Assembly: GCA_002792135.1 (NCBI GenBank)
Contig: PFNU01000057.1
Location: forward strand, 1-14,898
Source of the DNA: a bacterium (Candidatus Torokbacteria) CG_4_10_14_0_2_um_filter_35_8
Lineage (GTDB): Bacteria; Patescibacteriota; GCA-2792135
Direction: 5' to 3'
Length of the DNA: 14,898 nucleotides
Made by a program: the position numbers and the translations under genes. The notes under the pieces are model-generated. The model was not told the DNA's origin and searched no databases. It saw only the letters and a list, made by a program, of their open reading frames with translations. Positions 7,161 to 14,073 of this stretch are shown piece after piece (within the stretch, counting starts at the first letter, position 1; each line of letters opens with the position of its first letter).

Positions 7161-8411
7161 TCATCTCCATGTCTCGATCATTTCCTGATAAATTTTTGCT
7201 TTTGCCATTACTTGCTTTGGATACCACTCATAATTTTTCCAATTTCCTCCTGCAAAGTATAATCCTGCTGCTTTAAATTCGTTGTCGTAGTCTTTCTTGT
7301 CCGCACCATTTCTTGCTAAGATTAGCCCACAAGCTGTAAAGGCATCTTCAAGGTTCCAAGGAGACGGGGGGTTATGGCCTGAAAGAAATGAAACTTGTGG
7401 AGCGATGAATTCCCAATAATTTGGCATGATTTGGGCGGGACCCATGGCACCGCCCCAACCAGGATAACTCGAAGGTTTTTTAGAAATTCTTACTTCAGTG
7501 GGATCTAACCCTAAACCTCTACAAATATCTAGAAAGGCATCTCTGTGATTAGGATGCATATCTTCAGGATAATGTCCTGTACCAACATTCGATCCTAGGT
7601 TTGATTCTTGCTTTATTACTGCAAGGATTAGAGCAGCTCTTACCCCAGTTCTTTTTTCTGCTTGGACCGCAAACGTAATTGCTTTTTTAAGAGGAATGGA
7701 TATTCCTTCACTTTGTAAAAGAAACATTTGTTTTTCAAGCTCAGTCATTTTTTGGGTAAGAGTATCAACATCTTTATTAGTTTTTTTAAGAAGTTTATTT
7801 TTAGCTTCTTTTTGTAAAATTAGTGCTTGTTTTTGAGTATCGAGAGTGCTCTGTAAGCTAGTAAGCTCTTTTCTATTAATTTCTAAAAGCATTTTTTCTT
7901 CAAGAAGTTTCCTCTTAGTTTCTTTTAAAGTGCTAAGGAGTTCTTGTAATTTTCCTTGTAGTTCCTTTGAATATTCAATGCTAGAAAGAAAATCAGAGAG
8001 TTTTTGGTTTTTCAGTAATGCCTCAAAAATAGAAATTTGTTCGTACTGATAGATAATTCGAATAGCCCCAGCAATCATTATTTTTTGTCTTTCGACTGAG
8101 TTTTCTATTATTTCAATCTCTCGATTTTTCTCATCTATTATAAGTTGTAGGGTATTAATTTTTTCTTCAGTATCTAGTATTTCTTCTTGTTTTTTTAAAA
8201 TTTCTTGATCTAAGACTTTAATTTCTTTTTCTGTAGTGCCTGCTTTTTCAAGTTTTGCTCTTAAGCTTGTCTCATGTTTTTCATATTCTTTTTGCAGATT
8301 TTCCATCTTGCTCCAGTCATTTTGAGCCTGAGATTTTGGATGTAAATTAAAAACAAGAATCACAAGGATTATAAGGCCTATTATTTTTTTGGTTTTTTTG
8401 TTTATTATCAT
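7161..8411 (-). CDS. Secreted coiled-coil lytic murein transglycosylase
   Basis: This is a 416-residue protein with three parts. Residues 1-30 form a signal peptide or anchor: basic INKKTKK, then the hydrophobic core IIGLIILVILVF, then a SQAQ-type cleavage region. Residues ~35-235 are a long coiled coil of the kind found in EnvC, PcsB and CwlO N-termini, with a break at about 113-148 (IRIIYQYEQISIFEALLKNQKLSDFLSSIEY). Residues ~240-416 are a lytic transglycosylase domain. The likely catalytic acid is Glu269 in AVIKQESNLGS, and GWGGAMGPAQIMP (318-330) resembles the MltB/SLT peptidoglycan-binding motif. It would cleave glycan strands outside the membrane. In other bacteria such coiled coils are docked and activated by the FtsEX ABC transporter at division sites; no ftsEX is in the window. 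The ATG at 8411 gives a complete signal peptide. An extended -10 lies about 40 bp upstream. Confidence 0.88.
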   Translation of the reverse strand: MIINKKTKKIIGLIILVILVFNLHPKSQAQNDWSKMENLQKEYEKHETSLRAKLEKAGTTEKEIKVLDQEILKKQEEILDTEEKINTLQLIIDEKNREIEIIENSVERQKIMIAGAIRIIYQYEQISIFEALLKNQKLSDFLSSIEYSKELQGKLQELLSTLKETKRKLLEEKMLLEINRKELTSLQSTLDTQKQALILQKEAKNKLLKKTNKDVDTLTQKMTELEKQMFLLQSEGISIPLKKAITFAVQAEKRTGVRAALILAVIKQESNLGSNVGTGHYPEDMHPNHRDAFLDICRGLGLDPTEVRISKKPSSYPGWGGAMGPAQIMPNYWEFIAPQVSFLSGHNPPSPWNLEDAFTACGLILARNGADKKDYDNEFKAAGLYFAGGNWKNYEWYPKQVMAKAKIYQEMIETWR

Positions 8412-8453
8412 GATTTAGAGTAATTGGAATGGTTTTTTAACTCTTTCTTTAGA

Positions 8454-8462
8454 ATAATAGCA
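8454..8462 (-). promoter_or_regulatory. Extended -10 element upstream of transglycosylase gene
   Basis: On the minus strand, TGCTATTAT (8462 down to 8454) is an extended -10 (TGN plus TATTAT). Transcription would start near 8447, giving a leader of about 35 nt to the ATG at 8411. No good -35 is seen at 17 bp, which extended -10 promoters tolerate. It resembles the TGCTATAAA at 3304-3312. Confidence 0.4.
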
Positions 8463-8674
8463 TAGATAGGAAGAATAGGCTACTGGGCTACCAGGCGACT
8501 AGGAACTAGGAATGTAGGCATCAGAAGCTAGAGGTACTAGATGTCAGTTGGAAAATATCAAGCCTCAAGCACCGTCCGCTGCGGGACGTAGCACGTTCCA
8601 AGGCGGGAAATTTCAAGCATCAAACATCACCCGTTACGGGCGGACTAATTTTCAAAATTCGAAATACCACTATC

Positions 8675-8786
8675 GTCATCCTGAATCCGCCGAAGTCCGC
8701 AGACGAAGGCGGATTCAGGATCTCAACTTGTCGGTATATTCAAGAGTTGAGATTCTTCGCTCCGCTGCGGCTTCACTCAGAATGAC
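8675..8786. repeat. About 112-bp inverted-repeat element with perfect 14-bp stem
   Basis: The ends are GTCATCCTGA (8675-8684) and TCAGAATGAC (8777-8786), which are inverted copies with one mismatch. Inside, ATCCTGAATCCGCC (8678-8691) pairs perfectly with GGCGGATTCAGGAT (8708-8721) across a 16-nt loop. ATCTCAACT (8720-8728) pairs with AGTTGAGAT (8745-8753). The right part, GAGATTCTTCGC...CAGAATGACA (8749-8787), matches a dispersed intergenic repeat word I recall from many unrelated bacteria (GTCATTCTGA...GAAGAATCTC). No transposase is encoded, so it would be a non-autonomous element or REP-type repeat. Confidence 0.75.
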
Positions 8787-8833
8787 AAAGTTACCTGTTT
8801 CGGATTTAAAAAATTGGAGTTTTGAATTTGTTT

Positions 8834-8863
8834 TCAGCCTCAGTCCACCTAAGGCGGATGGCT
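8834..8863. repeat. Nested palindrome (mini-palindrome inside palindrome)
   Basis: TCAGCCTCA (8834-8842), as at 4237-4245, is followed here by GTCCACCTAAGGCGGAT (8843-8859) and then GGCT (8860-8863). At 4237-4251, GGCT follows TCAGCCTCA directly. The extra piece is itself an imperfect TCCGCC/GGCGGA palindrome (TCCACC 8844-8849, GGCGGA 8853-8858). This looks like one repeat lodged within another. Confidence 0.6.
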
Positions 8864-8955
8864 AAGATATTTGTAATTTGTGATTTTTAATTCATAATTC
8901 CTGGTTCCTGATTCCTGATTCATAACGGCTGTGCCCTAGCACTCATTATCGAATT

Positions 8956-8983
8956 TTGTTACAATATATTTAACAATTATTAT
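8956..8983 (+). promoter_or_regulatory. Candidate promoter for coiled-coil gene, very short leader
   Basis: TTGTTA at 8956-8961 and TATTAT at 8978-8983 are separated by 16 bp. A start near 8990 would leave a leader of only about 8 nt before the ATG at 8998, that is, a nearly leaderless mRNA. This fits the absence of a Shine-Dalgarno sequence. The AT-richness of the region makes chance matches likely. Confidence 0.35.
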
Positions 8984-8997
8984 CTAACGCAAACTAT

Positions 8998-9831
8998 ATG
9001 CTTGATCCTGCAATTGATAGAGCTTTGAGAGATATGTCTTCAAGAATGAGACAACTTGAATCAAACCTGCAGAGAGAAATAGAACGTAGACTTACGCTTC
9101 TTGAGAGGAGATTTTCTAGCTTGGAAAGAGATTCAAAGGGCACGGGAGGAGGCTTAAAAAGTGTAAGAATGATAGAAAGTAGGATTTCTACTATGGAGAA
9201 TTCTTTAAAGAACATAGATAGAAATTTTGTTCTAAAGATGGAATGGGATAAATTTATTCGTGAGATTGAAACGAATTTAAAAAGATTAGAGCAGGAATTC
9301 AAAAAATCAACCCAAGAAGTAAAAACAATAAAGCCAAGATTTGAAATATTAGAGAAGCAATTTTTAGTAGGGCAGAGAGAGGAAAGAGAAAAAGAAAGAG
9401 AAGGGATGATAAAACTTCGAGAAGAAGAAAGAGAGGAGAGAGGAGAATTTACTAAAATAGGTGATGATGAGAGGTTGATACCCGATTTTGCTCCTGATCA
9501 GAAGGATATTTCTCATGGAGAAGACAAAGATACAGAAGAGATGAAAAGAGTCACTCCGGGCTTGTCTGTGGATAAATTTAGACTTGTGCGTTTAGAGTCT
9601 GATTATCAAAAACTACGTAGATTGGTAGATAGGTTAGAGCAAGAATTAAGGTTTTTACAAGGTAAAGACGATAATGAAAGTAAAGATTTGACTGAAAAGA
9701 AGGATACAACCAAGTCTTTGCCTGATCAATCTAACCTAGATGATGAGTTGCTTTCTTCTGATTCTGATACGGAGGAGAAAAAAGAAGATGAAAATAAGGA
9801 AGATTCTGCCTGGGATCAATTTAAGATGTGA
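8998..9831 (+). CDS. Charged coiled-coil protein of unknown function, 277 aa
   Basis: I do not recognise a family. The protein has no signal peptide or membrane segment. It is almost entirely helical and charged: heptad-like coiled coil at about 1-50 and 55-125, and a very Glu/Arg-rich stretch at about 125-150 (REEREKEREG, REEEREERGEF). A short low-complexity linker with prolines follows, then a second coiled coil at about 190-223 (DKFRLVRLESDYQKLRRLVD). The acidic, Ser/Asp-rich, probably disordered tail ends in AWDQFKM. The stop is TGA, so UGA is not recoded as an amino acid at this site. The DUF2207 gene starts 41 bp downstream on the same strand, suggesting co-transcription and perhaps a cytoplasmic role near that membrane protein. 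Start choice: this ATG directly follows the candidate promoter. Confidence 0.8.
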   Translation: MLDPAIDRALRDMSSRMRQLESNLQREIERRLTLLERRFSSLERDSKGTGGGLKSVRMIESRISTMENSLKNIDRNFVLKMEWDKFIREIETNLKRLEQEFKKSTQEVKTIKPRFEILEKQFLVGQREEREKEREGMIKLREEEREERGEFTKIGDDERLIPDFAPDQKDISHGEDKDTEEMKRVTPGLSVDKFRLVRLESDYQKLRRLVDRLEQELRFLQGKDDNESKDLTEKKDTTKSLPDQSNLDDELLSSDSDTEEKKEDENKEDSAWDQFKM

Positions 9832-9872
9832 TTTTCGCTTTTTAGCTATTAATTTCCAAATTATAAAAACCT

Positions 9873-11651
9873 ATGAAAAATATTAAAAACCACTTAGCTT
9901 TTTTGGTATTAGGATTAGTTGTTTTAATATTACCAAGCAACTCTTCTGCTTCAGAAAAAAGTTATTATTATGATTATTATCAGGTTGATATTGAGGTAAA
10001 TAAGGATTCGACTTTTACAGTATCTGAAGCTCAAATATTCAATTTTACAGGAGAATTTCACTATGCTTACCGGGATATTGCCCTGAAGAAGTTAGATAAG
10101 ATTTCTGATTTGAAGGTTTCTGAGGGAATAATTGATGTTGATCGTAAGACTAAGGAGATTAAAGTAACAAAAGGAAGGCCACTTGCTGAAAATGAATATG
10201 AAATTTATACAAAGAATGGTAGAAGGGGTATAAAGTGGTTTTTTAACAAAGAAAATAAAAAGTATAAAGGTGAGCAGTTTGCTTGGGTAGTAGATTATAA
10301 AGTTCATGGTGGACTAGGGTATTTTAAAGATTGGGATGAATTGTATTGGAATGCAATTTTCGAGGATCGAGATGTGGGTATTAAAAAAGGGAAGGTAGCA
10401 GTTTGCCTTCCAGAAGAAGTATCAAGAGAAAGTATAAAAACAGAGCTTTATACTGAGAATTCTAATATAGAATCTTTTGTTCAGGATGGGAAGAAAGTTG
10501 TTTTTTTGGGAGAAAATCTTAAACCCCATACTAATTTCACTATAGTTATCGGATGGCCGAAAGGAATTATCAAGATTCCTTTATCTTATTACACAAAGGG
10601 AGCCTCAATTTATTTTGGAATTCTTCTTCCTTTGTTAGTTTTAGGATGGATGGGATCTTTATGGTCTAAGAAAGGAAAAGATCCTAAAGGACAAGGTACT
10701 ATTGTTCCTCAGTATGATGCTCCTAAAAATATGTCAGCTTCTCTTACGGGCACTTTAATTGATGAGAAAGTTGATGTAAAAGATATTACTTCAGGAATTG
10801 TAGAACTTGCCACAAAGGGTTATGTTCGTATTAAAGAAGAAAAAAAGAGGAAGTTATTTGGAGGAAAGACTATTTATGTTTTTGAGAAATTAAAAAGCTT
10901 TGATGATCTTCCAGAAATAGAGAAAGAAATTGCTAATACTGTCTTTGAATCTCGAAGATCAGTAAGCACTGAAGATTTAAAAAATAAGTTCTATAAAAAG
11001 ATCCCCAAGCTTCAGAAAGCGCTTTATAAAGAGGCAACAAAAAGAGGTTTATTTACCAAGAACCCTGTAAAAGTAAAGCAGAAGTATTTAATAATAGGAG
11101 GTGTCTTGACTATTTTAGGATCTATAATAACAGTGGCTGTTCCTTCTATCTATATCTCAGCTGGCACCATAGGAATTAGTATTATCATATCAGGAGTGAT
11201 AATAATGATATTTTCTCAAGCTATGGTGCAGAAGACGGAAAAAGGAGTTCTTATACGAGAACATTGCTTAGGACTAAAAGAATATTTGCACCGAGCAGAG
11301 AGATTTAGAATAGGGGAAGTTAATGCAGGAAAATTTGAGAAACTTTTACCTTTTGCTATTGTTTTTGGTGTGGAAAAAGCTTGGGCAAATCGTTTTTCTG
11401 ACATTTATAAAGAATATCCAGATTGGTATGTACCTTATCATAGCTATTCTACTGGTTTAGTTTTAAGTAAATCACAGGTTGCAGATAATGTTGCTTTTTC
11501 TACTACTACTTTTGGTAAAAATTTATCATCTATGGTTTCTGATGTTTCCTCTGTATTTTCTTCTTCACCTTCTTCCTCTAGTTCTGGATTTTCTGGAGGC
11601 GGTGGAGGCGGTGGAGGTGGAGGCGGAGGTGGAGGAGGCGGCGCAGGATAG
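9873..11651 (+). CDS. DUF2207 domain membrane protein with polyglycine tail
   Basis: This 592-residue protein matches DUF2207 layout. It has a signal peptide (~1-27, hydrophobic LAFLVLGLVVLILP, SSASEK cleavage region) and an extracellular beta-rich domain (~30-230, opening YQVDIEVNKDSTFTVSEA). A transmembrane helix (~245-263) is followed by a cytoplasmic helical region (~264-400) and two transmembrane helices (~406-425 and ~429-449). A second conserved region contains LPFAIVFGVEKAWANRF (491-507) and PDWY. The protein ends in a Ser-rich segment (565-571) and a run of about 16 glycines. Gly-rich tails after the SGFSGGG motif are usual for this family. The biochemical function is unknown; an envelope role is inferred. 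It is preceded 41 bp upstream by the coiled-coil gene. The start has no Shine-Dalgarno sequence, and the leader ends in TTATAAAAACCT. Confidence 0.88.
   Translation: MKNIKNHLAFLVLGLVVLILPSNSSASEKSYYYDYYQVDIEVNKDSTFTVSEAQIFNFTGEFHYAYRDIALKKLDKISDLKVSEGIIDVDRKTKEIKVTKGRPLAENEYEIYTKNGRRGIKWFFNKENKKYKGEQFAWVVDYKVHGGLGYFKDWDELYWNAIFEDRDVGIKKGKVAVCLPEEVSRESIKTELYTENSNIESFVQDGKKVVFLGENLKPHTNFTIVIGWPKGIIKIPLSYYTKGASIYFGILLPLLVLGWMGSLWSKKGKDPKGQGTIVPQYDAPKNMSASLTGTLIDEKVDVKDITSGIVELATKGYVRIKEEKKRKLFGGKTIYVFEKLKSFDDLPEIEKEIANTVFESRRSVSTEDLKNKFYKKIPKLQKALYKEATKRGLFTKNPVKVKQKYLIIGGVLTILGSIITVAVPSIYISAGTIGISIIISGVIIMIFSQAMVQKTEKGVLIREHCLGLKEYLHRAERFRIGEVNAGKFEKLLPFAIVFGVEKAWANRFSDIYKEYPDWYVPYHSYSTGLVLSKSQVADNVAFSTTTFGKNLSSMVSDVSSVFSSSPSSSSSGFSGGGGGGGGGGGGGGGGAG
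11599..11649 (+). repeat. GGN trinucleotide tract encoding the polyglycine tail
   Basis: About 16 consecutive glycine codons, mostly GGA, GGC and GGT, form a purine-rich and G-rich tract at the 3' end of the DUF2207 gene. In an AT-rich genome this stands out in composition. Such tracts can vary in length by slippage. The codons are mixed, so it is not a pure microsatellite. Confidence 0.75.
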
Positions 11652-11781
11652 GAAGTGTAAAATTTAGGACCAAGAGCGCAAAGTTGAGTACCAGTGCATT
11701 TGAGTTCTAGATATTAGAAGCTTCAAATATCCAATTAACAATTTCCAATCCGCCCAGGGCGGATTAAGTTACAATGACCAG
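11652..11781. repeat. Intergenic repeat words with perfect 19-nt palindrome
   Basis: The gap has word-like AT-rich text (caaatatccaattaacaatttcc, truncated in style to its neighbours) around AATCCGCCC-A-GGGCGGATT at 11747-11765. This is a perfect palindrome centred on 11756 and the best-preserved member of the TCCGCC/GGCGGA family in the window. Immediately after it come the words aatgaccagatgaccaac, and the next gene's ATG lies within those words. Confidence 0.75.
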
Positions 11782-12999
11782 ATGACCAACAACCAAGATA
11801 CTAAGCAAGGTGCTAAAGAAAATCAAGATAAGAAAGATGTAAAAAAGGTAAACAAAGATAAAGGAAAAAAAGTAGAAAAGAAAAAATTCTCCAGGAAGAT
11901 GCTTTTAATCTTATTGAGTATTTTTATTATTTGTCTAGGAGGGTTTTTGTGGTATTCAAGATCAGTTATTTGGTGTTTGGCAGATAGTGATTGTAGGGTT
12001 AATCTTTATAATATAGGATTTTGTTTTCTAAAAGATTGTAGTCAAGATCAAGATTCTTTTGAGAGTTTGGATGACTCTAAAGATAAAGAAGAACCAGAGG
12101 AAGAGAAGCAAGTGGAGTCTCCTTTGAGCGGAGTTTATATGACAGACGAAGAAAAAGCTTTTAGATGGCCTATTGCTGTGATGATAGAGAACCATATTGA
12201 TTCTCGTCCTCACATGGGCCTAAATAAAGCAGACTTAGTAATTGAGGCTTTAGCAGAAGGAGCAATCACTCGTTTTGTTGCATTTTATGAAAGTGAGGAC
12301 GCAGAAACTATCGGTCCGATTCGTTCAGCAAGAGCTTATTTTCTAGATTGGATATCTGCCTTTGATCCACTTTTATCTCATGCAGGGGGGTCTAAACTGG
12401 CGCTTAGGCTTATTCCACAATATGGATTGAAGGATATGGGTTATAGGGCCACCTTTCGTAGTAGTAAAAGATATGCTCCTCATAATCTTTTTTCTAGCAC
12501 CAAAAGTCTATGGGAAGAGGGTAATAAATTATATAAAACTTCCTCGAAAAGTCCTATTTTTAAATCATGGAAATATAAAGAAGACTTGGAGGAGATTGGA
12601 GATTTAAAAGATGTAGAACAAATTAAAGTTAATTTTGGCAGTTATAAAAGTTATAACCCTGTTTGGACTTATAATGTTGAAGAAAACACCTATCTGAGAT
12701 CTTATGCTAGCGGTAAAAAACACATGGATTCTCTTTTTGATACTCAGATTTCAGCGAAAAATGTTGTAGTTTGTATTCTTCAGACTTGGATAAGAGATAG
12801 AGTACATAAATCAATGCAAACAATTGGATCAGGGAAGTGTTATGTTTTTCTTGATGGTAAAGTGGTTGTTGGAACATGGGAGAAGAAGTCCCGTAAAGAA
12901 AGAATGAGGTTTTATGATGGCAAAGGTAAAGAGATAGAACTTAATAGGGGAAGGACATGGGTTGAAGTTTTGCCTCATTATGGGGAGATTGAGTATTAG
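11782..12999 (+). CDS. DUF3048 (YerB-like) membrane-anchored protein
   Basis: This is a 405-residue protein. The N-terminal ~38 residues are Lys-rich and cytoplasmic, followed by one transmembrane helix at ~39-58 and a Cys-containing stretch (C65, C71, C81, C86). An acidic Glu/Asp linker (~88-112) leads to the extracellular DUF3048 domain. Diagnostic segments are WPIAVMIENHIDSRPHMGL (129-147), ADLVIEALAEGAITRFVAFY, ETIGPIRSARAYFLDW (175-190), SHAGGS (199-204) and APHNLF (232-237). The C-terminal half has GTWEKKSRKERMRFYDG (364-380) and the ending RGRTWVEVLP. YerB of Bacillus is the named relative; the function is not established to my knowledge. Most relatives are lipoproteins, but here the anchor is a transmembrane helix after a long basic tail. 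The start at 11782 has no ribosome binding site; Met40 is a possible later start, but would discard the basic tail. Confidence 0.88.
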   Translation: MTNNQDTKQGAKENQDKKDVKKVNKDKGKKVEKKKFSRKMLLILLSIFIICLGGFLWYSRSVIWCLADSDCRVNLYNIGFCFLKDCSQDQDSFESLDDSKDKEEPEEEKQVESPLSGVYMTDEEKAFRWPIAVMIENHIDSRPHMGLNKADLVIEALAEGAITRFVAFYESEDAETIGPIRSARAYFLDWISAFDPLLSHAGGSKLALRLIPQYGLKDMGYRATFRSSKRYAPHNLFSSTKSLWEEGNKLYKTSSKSPIFKSWKYKEDLEEIGDLKDVEQIKVNFGSYKSYNPVWTYNVEENTYLRSYASGKKHMDSLFDTQISAKNVVVCILQTWIRDRVHKSMQTIGSGKCYVFLDGKVVVGTWEKKSRKERMRFYDGKGKEIELNRGRTWVEVLPHYGEIEY

Positions 13000-13116
13000 T
13001 GACTAGGGATCAGGGACTAGTGGGGATAAGTTTAAAAATCAAAAATTAAAAAAAGAATCTAGAATTTGGGATTTAGAATTAAGAATATAGAATATTTTTT
13101 TTAATAATTTAAACTT
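13000..13116. other. Intergenic repeat words
   Basis: Directly after the stop come GACTAGGGATCA and AGGGACTAG (13001-13020); GACTAGGGATCA is repeated at 4061-4072. Positions 13026-13046 are identical over 21 nt to 3213-3233. The remaining sequence is A/T-rich word-like text (agaatttgggatttagaatt). No terminator hairpin or promoter stands out, except the T/A-rich leader directly before the next ATG. Confidence 0.55.
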
Positions 13117-14073
13117 ATGAATGAAGTATCTTCTCAGGGTATAAAACCCTCTTCAAGAGGTAAAATGTGGACATGGATTCTGATAGGTTTTGTGGTCATA
13201 GTGACAGTTATAGTCTTAGGGATTATTGGCCAGTGGTTTTTTAGCAGCAATTGGAATAACGAGAGTGATAGCTATATGGCTCGTAGGGAAGTGAGTACAG
13301 AGGCTCCTTTAAGTACGCCTGGTTTTGGTGAGGGTGAGAGTAAATCTACAGCAGAGGATGAGGAATTAGAATCTTATTCCAATGATTCTGCTACCAGTAA
13401 AGATTTTTCTGAACAGAAAATAATTAAAACTGGTTCTCTTGATGTTGAAGTAGAAGATGTTTCTGATACTGTGGAAAAAGTTAAAGACTTAGCTGGATCA
13501 AAAAAAGGTTTTATTCAAGACTCAAAGTTTTATACTAGCGATGGCAAAAATCATGCGACTATTATAATTCGTGTGCCAGTCAAAGAATTCGATAATGCGA
13601 TTAATGATATTAAAAAACTCGCCAAGGTAATTAACGAAGAGAATATTTCAGGAAAAGATGTAACAGAGGAGTATGTTGATCTTCAGGCAAGGCTAAAATC
13701 TTTCACAGAAGAAGAAAAGCAATATCTTGCTATTCTTAAAAAAGCAAAGACAGTTGAAGATATTTTGAAAGTCACCAAAGCTTTAACAGCTGTTAGGACA
13801 AAAATAGAAAGTATTGAAGGTCAAATTAAATACCTAGAAAATAAAACAGACCTTGCTACTATTACTGTGTATATATCAGAAGAAGTAGGGGAGGTCATGT
13901 CTGGTAGATGGAAGCCCTTAGTTAATGCTAAAAAAGCACTAAAAACTTTTATTTCACTTGCTCAAGGTTTAATTGATGCTCTTATCTGGCTTGTGATAGT
14001 TATGGGACCTTTTGTGTTGCTTATTTGGATAGTTATAAAGGTTATTAAAGTTATTAAAAAAAGAAAAGTTTAG
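13117..14073 (+). CDS. DUF4349 domain membrane protein
   Basis: This is a 318-residue protein. A short cytoplasmic N-terminus precedes a transmembrane helix (~18-41) and an acidic Ser-rich linker (~45-100). The DUF4349 domain (~101-255) shows QKIIKTGSLDVEVEDV, GSKKGFIQDSKF, ATIIIRVPVKEFDNAI (147-162), SGKDVTEEYVDLQARL (178-193) and ATITVYISEE. A central coiled coil (~195-242) lies within the domain, as usual in the family. A second transmembrane helix (~286-309) is followed by a basic tail (KVIKVIKKRKV). It is probably anchored at both ends with an extracellular domain. The biochemical function is unknown. It is the last gene of the plus-strand envelope run and converges on prfA. No Shine-Dalgarno sequence; the leader ends in TTTAAACTT before the ATG. 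Confidence 0.88.
   Translation: MNEVSSQGIKPSSRGKMWTWILIGFVVIVTVIVLGIIGQWFFSSNWNNESDSYMARREVSTEAPLSTPGFGEGESKSTAEDEELESYSNDSATSKDFSEQKIIKTGSLDVEVEDVSDTVEKVKDLAGSKKGFIQDSKFYTSDGKNHATIIIRVPVKEFDNAINDIKKLAKVINEENISGKDVTEEYVDLQARLKSFTEEEKQYLAILKKAKTVEDILKVTKALTAVRTKIESIEGQIKYLENKTDLATITVYISEEVGEVMSGRWKPLVNAKKALKTFISLAQGLIDALIWLVIVMGPFVLLIWIVIKVIKVIKKRKV

Larger units (their letters stand above)
8463..8955. other. Repeat-filled intergenic region
   Basis: A non-coding gap between divergent genes. A 105-codon open frame at 8548-8865 runs straight through inverted repeats and has no protein-like character. Contents are: words of the type GGCGACTAGGAACTAGGAAT (8493-8512); a GC-rich patch with GTCCGC (8574-8579), GCGGAC (8640-8645) and the palindrome CCCGT-T-ACGGG (8630-8640); a large inverted-repeat element (8675-8786); a nested palindrome (8834-8863); and direct words TTCCTGATTCCTGATTCAT near 8905-8923. 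A small hairpin GTGC-CCTA-GCAC lies at 8931-8942. Confidence 0.65.

Noticed and set aside
8548..8865. 105-codon plus-strand open frame
   Set aside because: It runs through palindromes and inverted repeats, is rich in Arg/Ser with no domain character, and its start lies in repeat text. It is an open frame by chance.
11479..11667. Overlapping frame across the DUF2207 3' end, possible frameshift product
   Set aside because: It is Leu- and Val/Glu-rich from reading GGN and serine codons out of frame. The annotated frame ends in the family's usual Gly-rich tail, so there is no sign of a frameshift.
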